Source: Brevundimonas sp. SH203
GTDB lineage: Bacteria > Pseudomonadota > Alphaproteobacteria > Caulobacterales > Caulobacteraceae
DNA length: 64,000 nt
Direction of reading: 5' to 3'
NCBI RefSeq assembly: GCF_002157625.1
Contig: NZ_BDMM01000002.1
Location: forward strand, 434,001-498,000
The notes under the pieces were generated by a model that was not told the DNA's origin, did no database searches, and saw only the letters and a program-made list of their open reading frames with translations. A program made the translations under genes and the position numbers. Below, in pieces: positions 26,516 through 35,155 of this stretch. Numbering within the stretch: the first letter of the stretch is position 1; each line of letters starts with the position of its first letter.

Positions 26516-26986
26516 ATGGCCGACGCCGCCGAAACGATGAAGAAGACCGCCGATCAGACCGCCGCCAAGGTCAAGGCCCAGGCCGAAACCCTCCAGGCCG
26601 CCGGAACCCAGGCTTTCCGCGAAGGCATCGACAAGTCGGTCGCCTCGCTGGGCGAACTGAACGCCCACGGCAAGAAGAACCTGGACGCCATGGTCGAGTC
26701 GGCCACCGTCGCCCAGAAGGGCGCCGAGGCCCTGTCGCAACAGGCCCTGGGCTTCGCCAAAACCTCGTGGGAAGAAGGCGTCGCCGCCTCCAAGGAACTG
26801 TCGACCGCCCGTTCGGTGCAGGAGTTCTTCGAACTGCAGACCGTCTGGGCCAAGAAGTCCATGGAACGCTACGTCGCCGAAATGACCAAGACGAACGAGA
26901 TCGTCGCCAACACGGTCAAGGACAGCCTGAAGCCCCTGAACGAGCGCGTCACCGCCTCGGTCGAAAGCTTCCAGGCCGCGCGCTAA
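26516..26986 (+). CDS. Phasin family protein
   Basis: A 156-residue, almost wholly helical, Ala/Lys/Glu-rich protein of the alphaproteobacterial phasin family. Typical segments are KVKAQAETLQAAGTQAFREGIDKSVASLGELNAHGKKNLDAMVESATVAQKGAEAL and VQEFFELQTVWAKKSMERYVAEMTKTNEIVANTVKDSLKPLNERV. Phasins coat polyhydroxyalkanoate granules in the cytoplasm. I chose ATG 26516, with GGAGAG five bases upstream. The gene ends in a strong terminator. Confidence 0.9.
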   Translation: MADAAETMKKTADQTAAKVKAQAETLQAAGTQAFREGIDKSVASLGELNAHGKKNLDAMVESATVAQKGAEALSQQALGFAKTSWEEGVAASKELSTARSVQEFFELQTVWAKKSMERYVAEMTKTNEIVANTVKDSLKPLNERVTASVESFQAAR

Positions 26987-27010
26987 GCCACAGCGACATT
27001 ATAATCGAAG

Positions 27011-27042
27011 AAGGCCCCGGGGTTCGCTCCGGGGCCTTTTTT
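27011..27042 (+). terminator. Strong intrinsic terminator after the phasin gene
   Basis: A 10-bp stem AAGGCCCCGG / CCGGGGCCTT with an eight-base loop, followed by TTTT. Textbook rho-independent form. Confidence 0.9.
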
Positions 27043-27154
27043 CGTTCTGCATCCGTGATTTGCCATTCACGTAATCCGTGACTGGACGCCGCTTCAAATC
27101 AGGCCATCATTCCCTATCTGTTAGCCAAGACGACTCCCCGATTACGGAACACGA

Positions 27155-27484
27155 ATGCCCATTCAAAGGCCCGGTGAGACCGGCGGCGGACAAGGAACCG
27201 CCGTCGTCACCGAAACCAAGCCGAAGCTTCAGAGACCCTCGCTGTATCGGGTGCTGATTCTGAACGACGATTATTCGCCGATGGAATTCGTCGTCTATGT
27301 GCTGGAGCGGTTCTTCCAGAAGAGCCGCGAGGAAGCGACCCGCATCATGCTGCATGTGCATCAGCATGGCGTGGGGGTCTGCGGCGTCTTCACCTACGAG
27401 GTCGCCGAAACCAAGGTCGCCCAGGTCATCGAGACCGCGCGCCGCCACCAGCACCCTCTGCAATGCACGATGGAAAAGGACTGA
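27155..27484 (+). CDS. clpS: ATP-dependent Clp protease adapter ClpS
   Basis: A 109-residue adapter that delivers N-degron substrates to ClpAP. The ClpS core is clear: [24 protein letters not shown], then [25 protein letters not shown] and a terminal [11 protein letters not shown] short disordered N-terminus precedes it, as usual. clpA begins 13 bases after the stop, forming the conserved clpS-clpA pair. Confidence 0.96.
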   Translation: MPIQRPGETGGGQGTAVVTETKPKLQRPSLYRVLILNDDYSPMEFVVYVLERFFQKSREEATRIMLHVHQHGVGVCGVFTYEVAETKVAQVIETARRHQHPLQCTMEKD

Positions 27485-27497
27485 GAGGAGCCTCCCG

Positions 27498-29804
27498 ATG
27501 CCTTCATTTTCCCGTCCTCTCGAAGAAACCCTGCACCGCGCGGTGGGATACGCCAATGCGCGCAGGCACGAATACGCCACGCTGGAGCATCTGCTGCTGG
27601 CGCTGATCGACGACCCGGATGCGTCCGGCGTCATGGGCGCCTGCAACGTCGATCTGAATGCGCTGAAGGCGGCGCTGACCCTCTATGTCGACAACGATCT
27701 GGCCGCCCTGGCCACCGCCGACGGCGAGGACGCCAAGCCGACCGCCGGCTTCCAGCGCGTGATCCAGCGCGCGGTGATCCACGTCCAGTCGTCCGGCCGC
27801 GAGGAAGTGTCCGGCGCCAACGTCCTGGTCGCCATCTTCTCCGAGCGCGAGAGCCACGCCGCCTATTTCCTGCAGGAGCAGGACATGACGCGCTATGACG
27901 CGGTGAACTTCATCGCCCACGGCATCGCCAAAAAGGCCGGCGCGTCCGAGGCCAAGCCCGCCAAGGGCGCATCGCCCGAGGAGGCCGAGGACCAGTCGGC
28001 CGTCAAACAGGGCGGCGAGGCGCTGGAGGCCTATTGCGTCGACCTCAACGAGAAGTCGCGCCAGGGCAAGGTCGATCCCCTGATCGGTCGTCAGGCCGAG
28101 GTCGAACGCTCGATCCAGATCCTGTGCCGCCGCACCAAGAACAATCCGCTGCTGGTCGGCGATCCGGGCGTCGGCAAGACCGCCATCGCCGAGGGGCTGG
28201 CCCGCAAGATCGTCAACGGCGAGGTGCCCGACGTTCTGAAGGACGCCACCATCTATTCGCTGGACATGGGCGCGCTCCTGGCCGGAACCCGCTATCGCGG
28301 CGACTTCGAGGAGCGGCTGAAACAGGTGGTCAAGGAGCTGGAGAACCACGACAACGCGGTCCTCTTCATCGACGAGATCCACACGGTGATCGGCGCGGGC
28401 GCGACCTCGGGCGGGGCGATGGACGCCTCCAACCTGCTGAAACCCGCCCTGGCGTCCGGCACCCTGCGCTGCATGGGGTCGACGACCTATAAGGAATATC
28501 GCCAGCACTTCGAGAAGGACCGCGCCCTGGTGCGGCGCTTCCAGAAGATCGACGTCAACGAGCCGACGGTCGAGGATACGGTCAAGATCCTGAAGGGCCT
28601 CAAGACCTATTACGAGCAGCACCACAAGGTCCGCTACACCGACAGCGCCATCCGCACGGCGGTCGAACTGTCGGCCCGCTACATGACCGACCGCAAACTG
28701 CCGGACAAGGCGATCGACGTGATCGACGAGGCCGGGGCGTCGCAGATGCTGCTGACCGAATCCAAGCGCAAGAAGGTCATCGGCCAGAAGGAGGTCGAGG
28801 CCGTCATCGCCAAGATGGCCCGCATCCCGGCCAAGTCGGTGTCCAAGTCCGACACCGAAAGCCTGCGCGAGCTGGAAACCGATCTGAAGCGCGTCGTCTT
28901 CGGTCAGGAACAGGCCATCGAACAGGTCTCGGCGGCGATGAAGCTGGCGCGGGCCGGTCTTCGCGATCCGAACAAGCCCATCGGCAGCTTCCTGTTCAGC
29001 GGCCCGACCGGCGTGGGCAAGACCGAGGTGGCCAAGCAGCTCGCCGCCACCCTGGGCATCGAGATGCAGCGCTTCGACATGTCGGAATATATGGAGCGGC
29101 ATACGGTCAGCCGTCTGATCGGTGCGCCTCCGGGCTATGTGGGCCATGACCAGGGCGGCCTGCTGACCGACGCGGTGGACCAGCATCCGCACGCCGTCAT
29201 CCTGCTGGACGAGATCGAGAAGGCGCACCCGGACGTTTACAACATACTGCTGCAGGTGATGGACAATGGGATGCTGACCGATGCGGTCGGCAAGAAGGTC
29301 GACTTCAGGAACGTCATCCTGATCATGACCACCAACGCCGGCGCCGCCGACAACGCCCGCGCCTCCATCGGCTTCGGCCGGGGCAAGGTCGAGGGCGAGG
29401 ACGACAAGGCCATCCAGCGCCTGTTCGCGCCCGAGTTCAGGAACCGCCTGGACGCCATCGTGGCCTTCAAGTCGCTGGGCGCCGAGACGATCCGTTCGGT
29501 CGTGACCAAGTTCGTGCTGCAGCTGGAAGCCCAGCTGGCGGATCGCAACATCACCATCGAACTGACCGACGAAGCCGCGGACTGGCTGGCCAAGAACGGC
29601 TTCGACGAACTGTATGGCGCGCGTCCCCTGGCGCGGGTCATTCAGGACTCGATCAAGAAGCCGCTGGCCGACGACATCCTGTTCGGCCGCCTGACACGTG
29701 GCGGACACGTCAAGGTCCAGCTGAAGGACGGCAAGATCGACTTCGACATCGCCGGCCCCTCGGGCGCCCCGGCCAAGTCGGAAGAGGAAGAAGAGACGGC
29801 CTGA
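27498..29804 (+). CDS. clpA: ATP-dependent Clp protease ATP-binding subunit ClpA
   Basis: A 768-residue class I Clp/Hsp100 unfoldase that feeds proteins to ClpP. It has two N-terminal Clp repeats (residues 1-145), a first AAA+ module with Walker A GDPGVGKT (about residue 221) and [15 protein letters not shown], and a second with GPTGVGKT (about 502) and [13 protein letters not shown]. The tail ends in an acidic SEEEEETA. An SD-like GAGGAG lies seven bases before ATG 27498. The ClpP-binding IGL-type loop is expected in the second half, at KVIEGEDD-adjacent [10 protein letters not shown]. Confidence 0.97.
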   Translation: MPSFSRPLEETLHRAVGYANARRHEYATLEHLLLALIDDPDASGVMGACNVDLNALKAALTLYVDNDLAALATADGEDAKPTAGFQRVIQRAVIHVQSSGREEVSGANVLVAIFSERESHAAYFLQEQDMTRYDAVNFIAHGIAKKAGASEAKPAKGASPEEAEDQSAVKQGGEALEAYCVDLNEKSRQGKVDPLIGRQAEVERSIQILCRRTKNNPLLVGDPGVGKTAIAEGLARKIVNGEVPDVLKDATIYSLDMGALLAGTRYRGDFEERLKQVVKELENHDNAVLFIDEIHTVIGAGATSGGAMDASNLLKPALASGTLRCMGSTTYKEYRQHFEKDRALVRRFQKIDVNEPTVEDTVKILKGLKTYYEQHHKVRYTDSAIRTAVELSARYMTDRKLPDKAIDVIDEAGASQMLLTESKRKKVIGQKEVEAVIAKMARIPAKSVSKSDTESLRELETDLKRVVFGQEQAIEQVSAAMKLARAGLRDPNKPIGSFLFSGPTGVGKTEVAKQLAATLGIEMQRFDMSEYMERHTVSRLIGAPPGYVGHDQGGLLTDAVDQHPHAVILLDEIEKAHPDVYNILLQVMDNGMLTDAVGKKVDFRNVILIMTTNAGAADNARASIGFGRGKVEGEDDKAIQRLFAPEFRNRLDAIVAFKSLGAETIRSVVTKFVLQLEAQLADRNITIELTDEAADWLAKNGFDELYGARPLARVIQDSIKKPLADDILFGRLTRGGHVKVQLKDGKIDFDIAGPSGAPAKSEEEEETA

Positions 29805-29826
29805 CCGCCGGCAGGCGAGACGGCGG

Positions 29827-29857
29827 AAGGCCCGGCTGGAAACAGCCGGGCCTTTTT
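29827..29857 (+). terminator. Intrinsic terminator after clpA
   Basis: A perfect 12-bp stem, AAGGCCCGGCTG / CAGCCGGGCCTT, with a GAAA tetraloop followed by TTT. Confidence 0.92.
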
Positions 29858-29881
29858 CTTTGTCGTGATCGTCGAACGCTC

Positions 29882-29975
29882 GGTTCATCACAACGAACAC
29901 GACGGGACACAGCGATCACAACGGAGCGGATCTCGCTGTGTTCGTCGTGCCTCGCTGTGCGCGTTGTGATGAACC
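29882..29975. repeat. 94-bp imperfect palindrome between clpA and the GNAT gene
   Basis: The ends GGTTCATCACAACG and CGTTGTGATGAACC are perfect 14-bp inverted repeats. Further inward, ACACAGCGA pairs with TCGCTGTGT, and CACGACG/CGTCGTG pairs can also form, so most of the 94 bp can fold as one interrupted hairpin. It lies after the clpA terminator, in a convergent gap, and unlike a terminator it has no U-tract. It is likely one copy of a dispersed intergenic repeat, but no second copy is in this window. Confidence 0.65.
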
Positions 29976-30012
29976 CATCCGTCCCGCTATCGCGGGATCA
30001 GGCCGTCAAAAC

Positions 30013-31164
30013 TCAATGCGAGCCCTGTTTGAACGGCGATAGTTCGGCGGTCATCGCGGCCCTCTGTTCCTCGACCGCCGGGCCTTCGCCCTCTAGGTAG
30101 CGGGCGACGGGCTCGCGCAGGGCTGGGTCGGCGATGAAGTGGGCGGAATAGACGGGGGAGGGCAGGTAGCCGCGCGCGATCTTGTGCTCGCCCTGCGCCC
30201 CCGCCTCGACGCGGGACAGGCCGCGCGCGATGGCGAAGTCGATGGCCCGATAGTAGCACAGCTCGAAATGCAGGAAGGGCACGTCGTCCAGCGTGCCCCA
30301 CTGGCGGCCGTACAGGGCGTCGCGGCCGATGAAGTTCAGGGCGCCGGCGATGGGCGTGTCGTCCCGAAACGCCATGACCAGGGCGATGCGGTCGGCCATC
30401 GTCGCCCCGACACGGGCGAAGAAGTCCCGCGTCAGATAGGGTCGCCCCCATTTGCGCGAGCCGGTGTCCATGTAGAAGGCGAAGAAGGCGTCCCAATGCG
30501 CCTCGGTGATGTCGGCGCCGGTCAGGATGCGGATGTCCAGGCCCGCCTGGGCGTCGCGCCGCTCACGCCGGATCGACTTGCGGCGGTTGGCCGACAGGGC
30601 GGCCAGAAAATCGTCGAAGGTCCGATAGCCGTCGTTGCGCCAGATGAACTGGATGTCCTGACGCGGCAGCAGGCCCGCCTCGGTCATGGCCGCCCATTCC
30701 GGCTGGGTCGGGAAGTTGACGTGCAGGGACGAGACGCCCAGCCGCTGCACCAGGGTCAGGGCGCTCTGCAGCAGGGCCTGACGCACCGTCGCGGCGTCCG
30801 CGTCGGGATGGTTCAGGAGGCGCGGCCCGGTCGCAGGCGTGAAGGGCACGGCGCCCAGCAGCTTGGGATAGTACCGCCCGCCGGCCCGCTCATAGGCGTC
30901 GGCCCAGCTGTGGTCGAAGACATATTCGCCCTGGCTGTTTCCCTTCAGATACAGGGGCATGACGCCGAGGACGGCGTTGTCGTCATCGCGCAGGGCCAGA
31001 TGGCGCGGCGCCCATCCCTGACGCGGCGCTGCGCTCTCGGACGCCTCGCAGGCGTAGAGGAAGTCGTAGGAGACGAAGGGATCTCCGGTGGAACGCGCGC
31101 AGACGTCCCAGGCCTCGCGGCCGATGTCGGCGATCCCGTCGTGAACGGTGATGTGAAAACTCAT
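30013..31164 (-). CDS. GNAT/FemAB-like acyltransferase (DUF482, peptidogalycan biosynthesis-type)
   Basis: A 383-residue protein with two tandem GNAT folds of the FemAB-like kind. Segments typical of the family are DPFVSYDFLYACEASESA at the N-terminus, LSANRRKSIRRERRDA in the middle, DTGSRKWGRPYLTRDFF, and ARVEAGAQGEHKIARGYLPSPVYSAHF-like VEAGAQGEHKIARGY near the end. Such proteins transfer acyl or aminoacyl groups; the substrate is unknown. The ATG at 31164 touches the edge of a palindromic repeat, whose terminal CGGGGATGAG is duplicated right at the start codon. Confidence 0.85.
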   Translation of the reverse strand: MSFHITVHDGIADIGREAWDVCARSTGDPFVSYDFLYACEASESAAPRQGWAPRHLALRDDDNAVLGVMPLYLKGNSQGEYVFDHSWADAYERAGGRYYPKLLGAVPFTPATGPRLLNHPDADAATVRQALLQSALTLVQRLGVSSLHVNFPTQPEWAAMTEAGLLPRQDIQFIWRNDGYRTFDDFLAALSANRRKSIRRERRDAQAGLDIRILTGADITEAHWDAFFAFYMDTGSRKWGRPYLTRDFFARVGATMADRIALVMAFRDDTPIAGALNFIGRDALYGRQWGTLDDVPFLHFELCYYRAIDFAIARGLSRVEAGAQGEHKIARGYLPSPVYSAHFIADPALREPVARYLEGEGPAVEEQRAAMTAELSPFKQGSH

Positions 31165-31167
31165 CCC

Positions 31168-31292
31168 CGCTCATCCCCGCGAAGGCGGGGACCCAGTGCT
31201 TTTGGCGAACCCACTCGTCCCTTCGTTCCCGCTGGTCGTCCCAATACTGGCGGCGCGGAAAAACTGGGTCCCCGCCTTCGCGGGGATGAGCG
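31168..31292. repeat. Dispersed palindromic repeat, CATCCCCGCGAAGG family, copy 1
   Basis: Perfect 30-bp inverted arms (31168-31197 and 31263-31292) begin CGCTCATCCCCGCGAAGG and flank a 65-bp unique centre. Each arm itself contains the short dyad CCCCGCGAAGGCGGGG. A second copy is at 61260-61387. It fills the space between the RidA and GNAT genes and forms the leader of the GNAT gene. Confidence 0.9.
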
Positions 31293-31309
31293 GATCATAA
31301 GGTCGCCGA

Positions 31310-31768
31310 TCAGCGGATCTCCACGATCGCGTCGATCTCGACGGCGAAGCCCAGCGGCAGCTTATAGACGCCGACGGCCGAACGGGCGTGCTTGCCCGCG
31401 TCGCCGAAGACCTGGACCATCAGGTCCGAGCAGCCGTTGATGACGGCGGGAATGGCCTCGAAGTCCGGCCCGGCCTGGACGAACCCGCCCAGTTTGACGA
31501 TGCGGACCACCCGGTTCAGGTCGCCGTCGCAGGCGGCCTTGATCTGGGCGATCAGGTTCAGGCCGCACAGACGGGCCGCGTCCACGGCCTGTTCCGGCGT
31601 CACGTCCACGCCGACCGTGCCCTTGATCCCGCCGTTGGCGTCGTTCGACAGCTGGCCCGAAATGGTGATCTGATCGCCCGAGCGGACGAAGGAGACATAG
31701 CTGGCCACCGGCTTGGCGGGTTCCGGCAGGGTGAGGCCGAGTTCGGCGATGCGGGCTTCGATGCTCAT
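31310..31768 (-). CDS. RidA family protein (YjgF/YER057c)
   Basis: A 152-residue RidA-superfamily protein; canonical RidA hydrolyses reactive enamine/imine intermediates from PLP enzymes. Segments YVSFVRSGDQITISGQLSND, EQAVDAARLCGLNLIAQIKAACDGDLNRVVRIVKLGGFV and the C-terminal ARSAVGVYKLPLGFAVEIDAIVEI match the longer subgroup. That subgroup has Val-Gly-Val-Tyr-Lys-Leu-Pro where RidA proper has the catalytic Arg (R105 in the E. coli protein); the Arg of ARSAVG may be equivalent, so deaminase activity is uncertain. Confidence 0.9.
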   Translation of the reverse strand: MSIEARIAELGLTLPEPAKPVASYVSFVRSGDQITISGQLSNDANGGIKGTVGVDVTPEQAVDAARLCGLNLIAQIKAACDGDLNRVVRIVKLGGFVQAGPDFEAIPAVINGCSDLMVQVFGDAGKHARSAVGVYKLPLGFAVEIDAIVEIR

Positions 31769-31859
31769 GGCGGCTCCTGTTGATCTGGGCGCGGTTTAGC
31801 GCGCGGCGGGGGCGGCGTCACGCCTTCACGGGTTAAAGGTTCGCCAACCGCTGTGTGCC

Positions 31860-32771
31860 ATGCTGGCGAACATGGATATGCACCTGACCCCCGACGTCGC
31901 CGCCTTCCATGCCGTCCTGGCGCGCCTGTCGCCCGACGACCGGGCGCGGGTCGACGCCGCCGCCGGACCGGCCGCGCAAAAGGCCGCGGAGGCCGCGCCC
32001 CACTGGGATTTCGAAATGCCGGCCAAGGCGGTCGACGCCCTGCTGGGGCCGGGCGCCTCGGACGACGTGCGACGCGGCCTGATCGCCGCTTGGGCGCTGC
32101 AGCTGCCCGACCGCGCAGCGGCGATGCGCCTGCCGCCCCAGGTCATGGCCCTCTATCCCTATTGGATCGAACAACTGGCGGCGTTTCTGGACAAGGCCGA
32201 GGGCGACTATGTCTTCGATCATTGGTCCAAGGACGTGCGCTTCACCCTGGCGCTCAGCGTGCCGGGGGCCAAGAGCCAGGTCATCGACCTGTCGTCGCCG
32301 GTCGGGCCGGGCCAGATCGTCAAACACGTCCGTGACGGCTGGGGCCTCAAGCCGCTGTTCCGTTATCTGGCGGCGGGGGCCAAACGCGAGCCGTGGCTGG
32401 AGGTCCATACCGAAAGCCGCTGGCTGCGCGGCTTCAACGAGGACGGCTGGAACGAGGCCTGGGCGACGGCGGCGGAACTGTGCCGGGCGCGTCCCGAACT
32501 GGCGGGCATGATCGGCTCCAGCTGGTTCTACGACCCGCCCCTGACCGAGATCAGCCCGCGCCTGGCCCACCTGCGGCTAAACCCCCTGAACGGCGGCGCC
32601 TTCATGGTCCATCAGGGCCCGGCCCCGATCCACACCGAACGCGCCGGCACGGCCTCGCCATCCAGGAAGGCGCTGATCGACACCGGCGAATACACCGCCC
32701 GCTCATGGCTGATGGTCTGGCCCCGCAAGGAGCTGATCGCCTGGGCGGATCGGCGGAAGGCGGCCGCTTGA
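31860..32771 (+). CDS. Hypothetical cytoplasmic protein, 303 residues
   Basis: A 303-residue protein without signal peptide or membrane helix. The N-terminal third is helical and Ala/Asp-rich. The C-terminal part has Trp-rich, conserved-looking blocks: ESRWLRGFNEDGWNEAW, MIGSSWFYDPPLTEISPRLAHLRL and a terminal EYTARSWLMVWPRKELIAW. No fold or enzyme motif is recognised. It lies next to the FemAB-like and deacetylase genes, which suggests but does not prove an envelope-glycan link. ATG 31872 (MDMHLTPDV) is a possible alternative start. Confidence 0.75.
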   Translation: MLANMDMHLTPDVAAFHAVLARLSPDDRARVDAAAGPAAQKAAEAAPHWDFEMPAKAVDALLGPGASDDVRRGLIAAWALQLPDRAAAMRLPPQVMALYPYWIEQLAAFLDKAEGDYVFDHWSKDVRFTLALSVPGAKSQVIDLSSPVGPGQIVKHVRDGWGLKPLFRYLAAGAKREPWLEVHTESRWLRGFNEDGWNEAWATAAELCRARPELAGMIGSSWFYDPPLTEISPRLAHLRLNPLNGGAFMVHQGPAPIHTERAGTASPSRKALIDTGEYTARSWLMVWPRKELIAWADRRKAAA

Positions 32772-32779
32772 CCCACCTC

Positions 32780-32886
32780 CGTCATCCTCGGGCCTGACCC
32801 GAGGATCGGACGCTGATCGGGCCGTGCATCGCCGTTGGCGCAATGCGGCGGGACGCTCGGCCCTCGGGTCAAGCCCGAGGGTGACG
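32780..32886. repeat. Dispersed palindromic repeat, CGTCATCCTCGGG family, copy 1
   Basis: A 107-bp element with inverted ends (CGTCATCCTCGGGCCTGACC at the left; the right ends CCCGAGGGTGACG). The centre (CGCTGATCGGGC, then GCGCAATGCGGC) is shared with the copy at 38264-38370 in the same orientation. It lies between the convergent ends of the 303-residue gene and the deacetylase gene. Confidence 0.88.
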
Positions 32887-32890
32887 CATC

Positions 32891-33631
32891 CTATTGGGTC
32901 GCCAACCGCCACGCCGCCGCGACCGGCTGGATGTCCAGATCGGCGGCCTTGGCCAGGCGGATCAGGCGGTCGATGTCCTCGGGACGACAGCCGTAAGGCG
33001 TGGGCGCGTCGCTGACGTCGTGGCCATAGGCGATCAGCCAGCCCTTCGACGCCGCCGTCTCCGCCACCAGCGCTTCCAGATCGTAACCAGGCAGGCGACG
33101 GCTCTCCAGACCCACGGCCTGCAGCAGGTTTCGGTCGGCCCTGGCGCGGTTCACACCGTCGCGCACGCCGCGCCCGCACAGGAACCGCCTGTCGATGACC
33201 GGCTTGGCCCCCAAGGCGCAGTCGCCGAACGGATAGGCGAAGGTCGCCATCTGATGACCGTCCAGCCGCTCGGCGACCCAGGCGGCGTTGCGCGCCAGGC
33301 TGGCGTCCAGTTCGGCCGGCGTCAGGGTCAGGGTCGAGACATGTTCATAGGTATGGCACCCGACCTCATGCCCGGCGGCGTGGAGGGCCTGCAGATGCTC
33401 GACCTCGAACTGGGGCAGGTCCATATTGCGCCCGCCCGACAGGCCGCCGCAGACATAATAGGTCGCCTTGATCCCATGCTGGGCCAGGATCGGCCCGGCC
33501 TCGGTCCAGGCCGAGGCGGGGATGTCGTCGAACGACAGGCTGAGGATGCCGCGCGCCGGGCGAACGGCGACGGGGCGGACGTCCAGATAGCGGCCGGCGC
33601 GGCGGCGCATCTTGTCGATGAAGGCGTTCAT
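32891..33631 (-). CDS. Polysaccharide deacetylase family protein (NodB homology)
   Basis: A 246-residue protein of the carbohydrate esterase 4 fold. Motif 1 is LSFDDIPAS (the SFDD metal/catalytic Asp pair), motif 2 is HEVGCHTYEHVSTL (metal-binding H-x3-H), and later motifs are FAYPFGD and the terminal AYGHDVS with its His. The family removes N- or O-acetyl groups from polymers such as peptidoglycan or capsule. There is no obvious signal peptide, so the protein may act in the cytoplasm or use another route. Confidence 0.88.
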   Translation of the reverse strand: MNAFIDKMRRRAGRYLDVRPVAVRPARGILSLSFDDIPASAWTEAGPILAQHGIKATYYVCGGLSGGRNMDLPQFEVEHLQALHAAGHEVGCHTYEHVSTLTLTPAELDASLARNAAWVAERLDGHQMATFAYPFGDCALGAKPVIDRRFLCGRGVRDGVNRARADRNLLQAVGLESRRLPGYDLEALVAETAASKGWLIAYGHDVSDAPTPYGCRPEDIDRLIRLAKAADLDIQPVAAAWRLATQ

Positions 33632-33667
33632 GTCCGCCTTATGACCTGCCGGCCTTAAGGGCGGGTT

Positions 33668-34963
33668 TCACACCGTGACGGGCTGGGCCGTCAGGCCGCG
33701 CACGCCGAACACGCGGCGATAGCGTTCGATCTCGGCCGGATCGCCCACGGCCTTGGCCGGATTGTCCGACAGCTTGACGGCGGGGCGTCCGCCTGCCTCG
33801 ACCACCTTGCAGACCAGCGAGATCGGCTCCAACTCGGGCGCGAAGGCGGGCGAGCAGTCGCGGAAGTCGTTGGTCAGATTGGTGCCCCAGCCGAAGCTGA
33901 GGCGGGCGCGGCCGTGGAAATGGGCGTGGGTCGCCTCGATGCCGTCGATGTCCATGCCGTCGGAAAAGATCAGCAGCTTCTCCCTCGGATCGCGGCCCTT
34001 GGCCTTCCACCAGTCGATCAGACGCTCGCCCGCCGGGATGGGCGGGGCGGAATCGGGACGGAAGCCGGTCCAGTCGGCCACCCAGTCGGGCGCCTGTTCC
34101 AGAAACGCCTCGGTGCCGAAGGCGTCGGGCAGGACGATCAGCAGATTGCCCGCATAATGCCGACGCCATTCGTCCAGCACGGCGTAGGGCGTCCGCGCCA
34201 GGGCCGCGTCGTCGGGCGCCAGGGCCGCCAGCACCATCGGCAGTTCATGCCCGTTGGTGCCGATGGCCTCCAGATCGTTCTCCATCGCGTGCAGCACGTT
34301 GGAGGTGCCGATGAAGGACGACCCCAGCCCCTCCTTCAGCGCCTGGATGCACCAGCTTTGCCACAGGAAGCCGTGCCGCCGCCGGGTGCCGAAGTCGGAC
34401 AGGGCCAGGTCGGGCAGGGTCCGCAGCCGCTCCACCTTGGACCACAGCCGGGTCTTGGCGCGCGAATACAGGATGTCCAGCTCGAACCGGCCCAGCCGCC
34501 GCATTCCGACCCGGCAACGCAGCTCGTTCAGTATGGCCAGCGCCGGGATTTCCCACAGGGTCACATCGGCCCAGCCGCCGGAAAATGTCAGCACATACTG
34601 CCCGTCCTGAACCGACAGGTCGTAGTCCGGCAGTCGATAGTCGGTCAGCCAGGCGATGAAGTCGGGCGAGAAAATCTGCTTCACCCCATAGAAGCTGTTG
34701 CCCGCCAGCCAGACCAGTTCCTTGTTGGTGAAGCGCAGGGTCCGGGCGTGATCCAGCTGTTCGCGCAGGGCGTCGATGTCGACCTCGTCGGCCAGACGGA
34801 CGGTCTTGGTCCGGTTGATGACCTGAAACACGACCGGCACGTCGCGATGCTCGCGCCAGATCATCTGCAGCATCAGCAGCTTGTAGAAGTCGGTGTCCAG
34901 CAGGCTGCGGACGATCGGGTCCAGGCGAAAGCCGTGGTCATAGGCGCGTTTGGCGAGGTCCAT
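33668..34963 (-). CDS. pncB: Nicotinate phosphoribosyltransferase
   Basis: A 431-residue enzyme that makes nicotinate mononucleotide from nicotinate and PRPP (with ATP), the first step of NAD salvage. Family blocks are [16 protein letters not shown] at the N-terminus, [47 protein letters not shown]-type active-site His region, and [11 protein letters not shown] followed by [11 protein letters not shown]. The length matches type I PncB. A palindromic repeat lies upstream of it. Confidence 0.95.
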   Translation of the reverse strand: MDLAKRAYDHGFRLDPIVRSLLDTDFYKLLMLQMIWREHRDVPVVFQVINRTKTVRLADEVDIDALREQLDHARTLRFTNKELVWLAGNSFYGVKQIFSPDFIAWLTDYRLPDYDLSVQDGQYVLTFSGGWADVTLWEIPALAILNELRCRVGMRRLGRFELDILYSRAKTRLWSKVERLRTLPDLALSDFGTRRRHGFLWQSWCIQALKEGLGSSFIGTSNVLHAMENDLEAIGTNGHELPMVLAALAPDDAALARTPYAVLDEWRRHYAGNLLIVLPDAFGTEAFLEQAPDWVADWTGFRPDSAPPIPAGERLIDWWKAKGRDPREKLLIFSDGMDIDGIEATHAHFHGRARLSFGWGTNLTNDFRDCSPAFAPELEPISLVCKVVEAGGRPAVKLSDNPAKAVGDPAEIERYRRVFGVRGLTAQPVTV

Positions 34964-35037
34964 CCGGGCATTTGAGCCGATAGAGCGAGGGAGCGCACGT
35001 TCTTTCCGCCCATACTCCCGTCATCTCACCCCCTCTC

Positions 35038-35143
35038 CGTCATCCTCGGGCTTGACCCGAGGATCGGAGGTTCAGCCGCATTGCGCTTGAGGTGAGGCGC
35101 GATCTGTCGAACGCCCGATCCTCGGATCAAGCCTGAGGATGAA
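35038..35143. repeat. Dispersed palindromic repeat, CGTCATCCTCGGG family, copy 2 (inverted)
   Basis: Same family as the elements at 32780 and 38264 but in the opposite orientation. The core GGAGGTTCAGCCGCATTGCG is the reverse complement of the core in the 38264 copy. Ends pair imperfectly (CCTCGGGCTTGACCCGAGGATC against GATCCTCGGATCAAGCCTGAGG). It separates dinB from pncB. Confidence 0.88.
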
Positions 35144-35155
35144 GGGTAAGGGTGA

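Noticed and set aside
27504-29900. Long open frame (about 798 codons) on the minus strand across clpA
   Set aside because: Antisense to a fully conserved ClpA; the product is rich in Arg, Gln, His and Asp as expected for a shadow frame.
31203-31262. A gene inside the centre of the repeat at 31168
   Set aside because: The centre is only 65 bp, has no start with a ribosome binding site and differs in the second copy.
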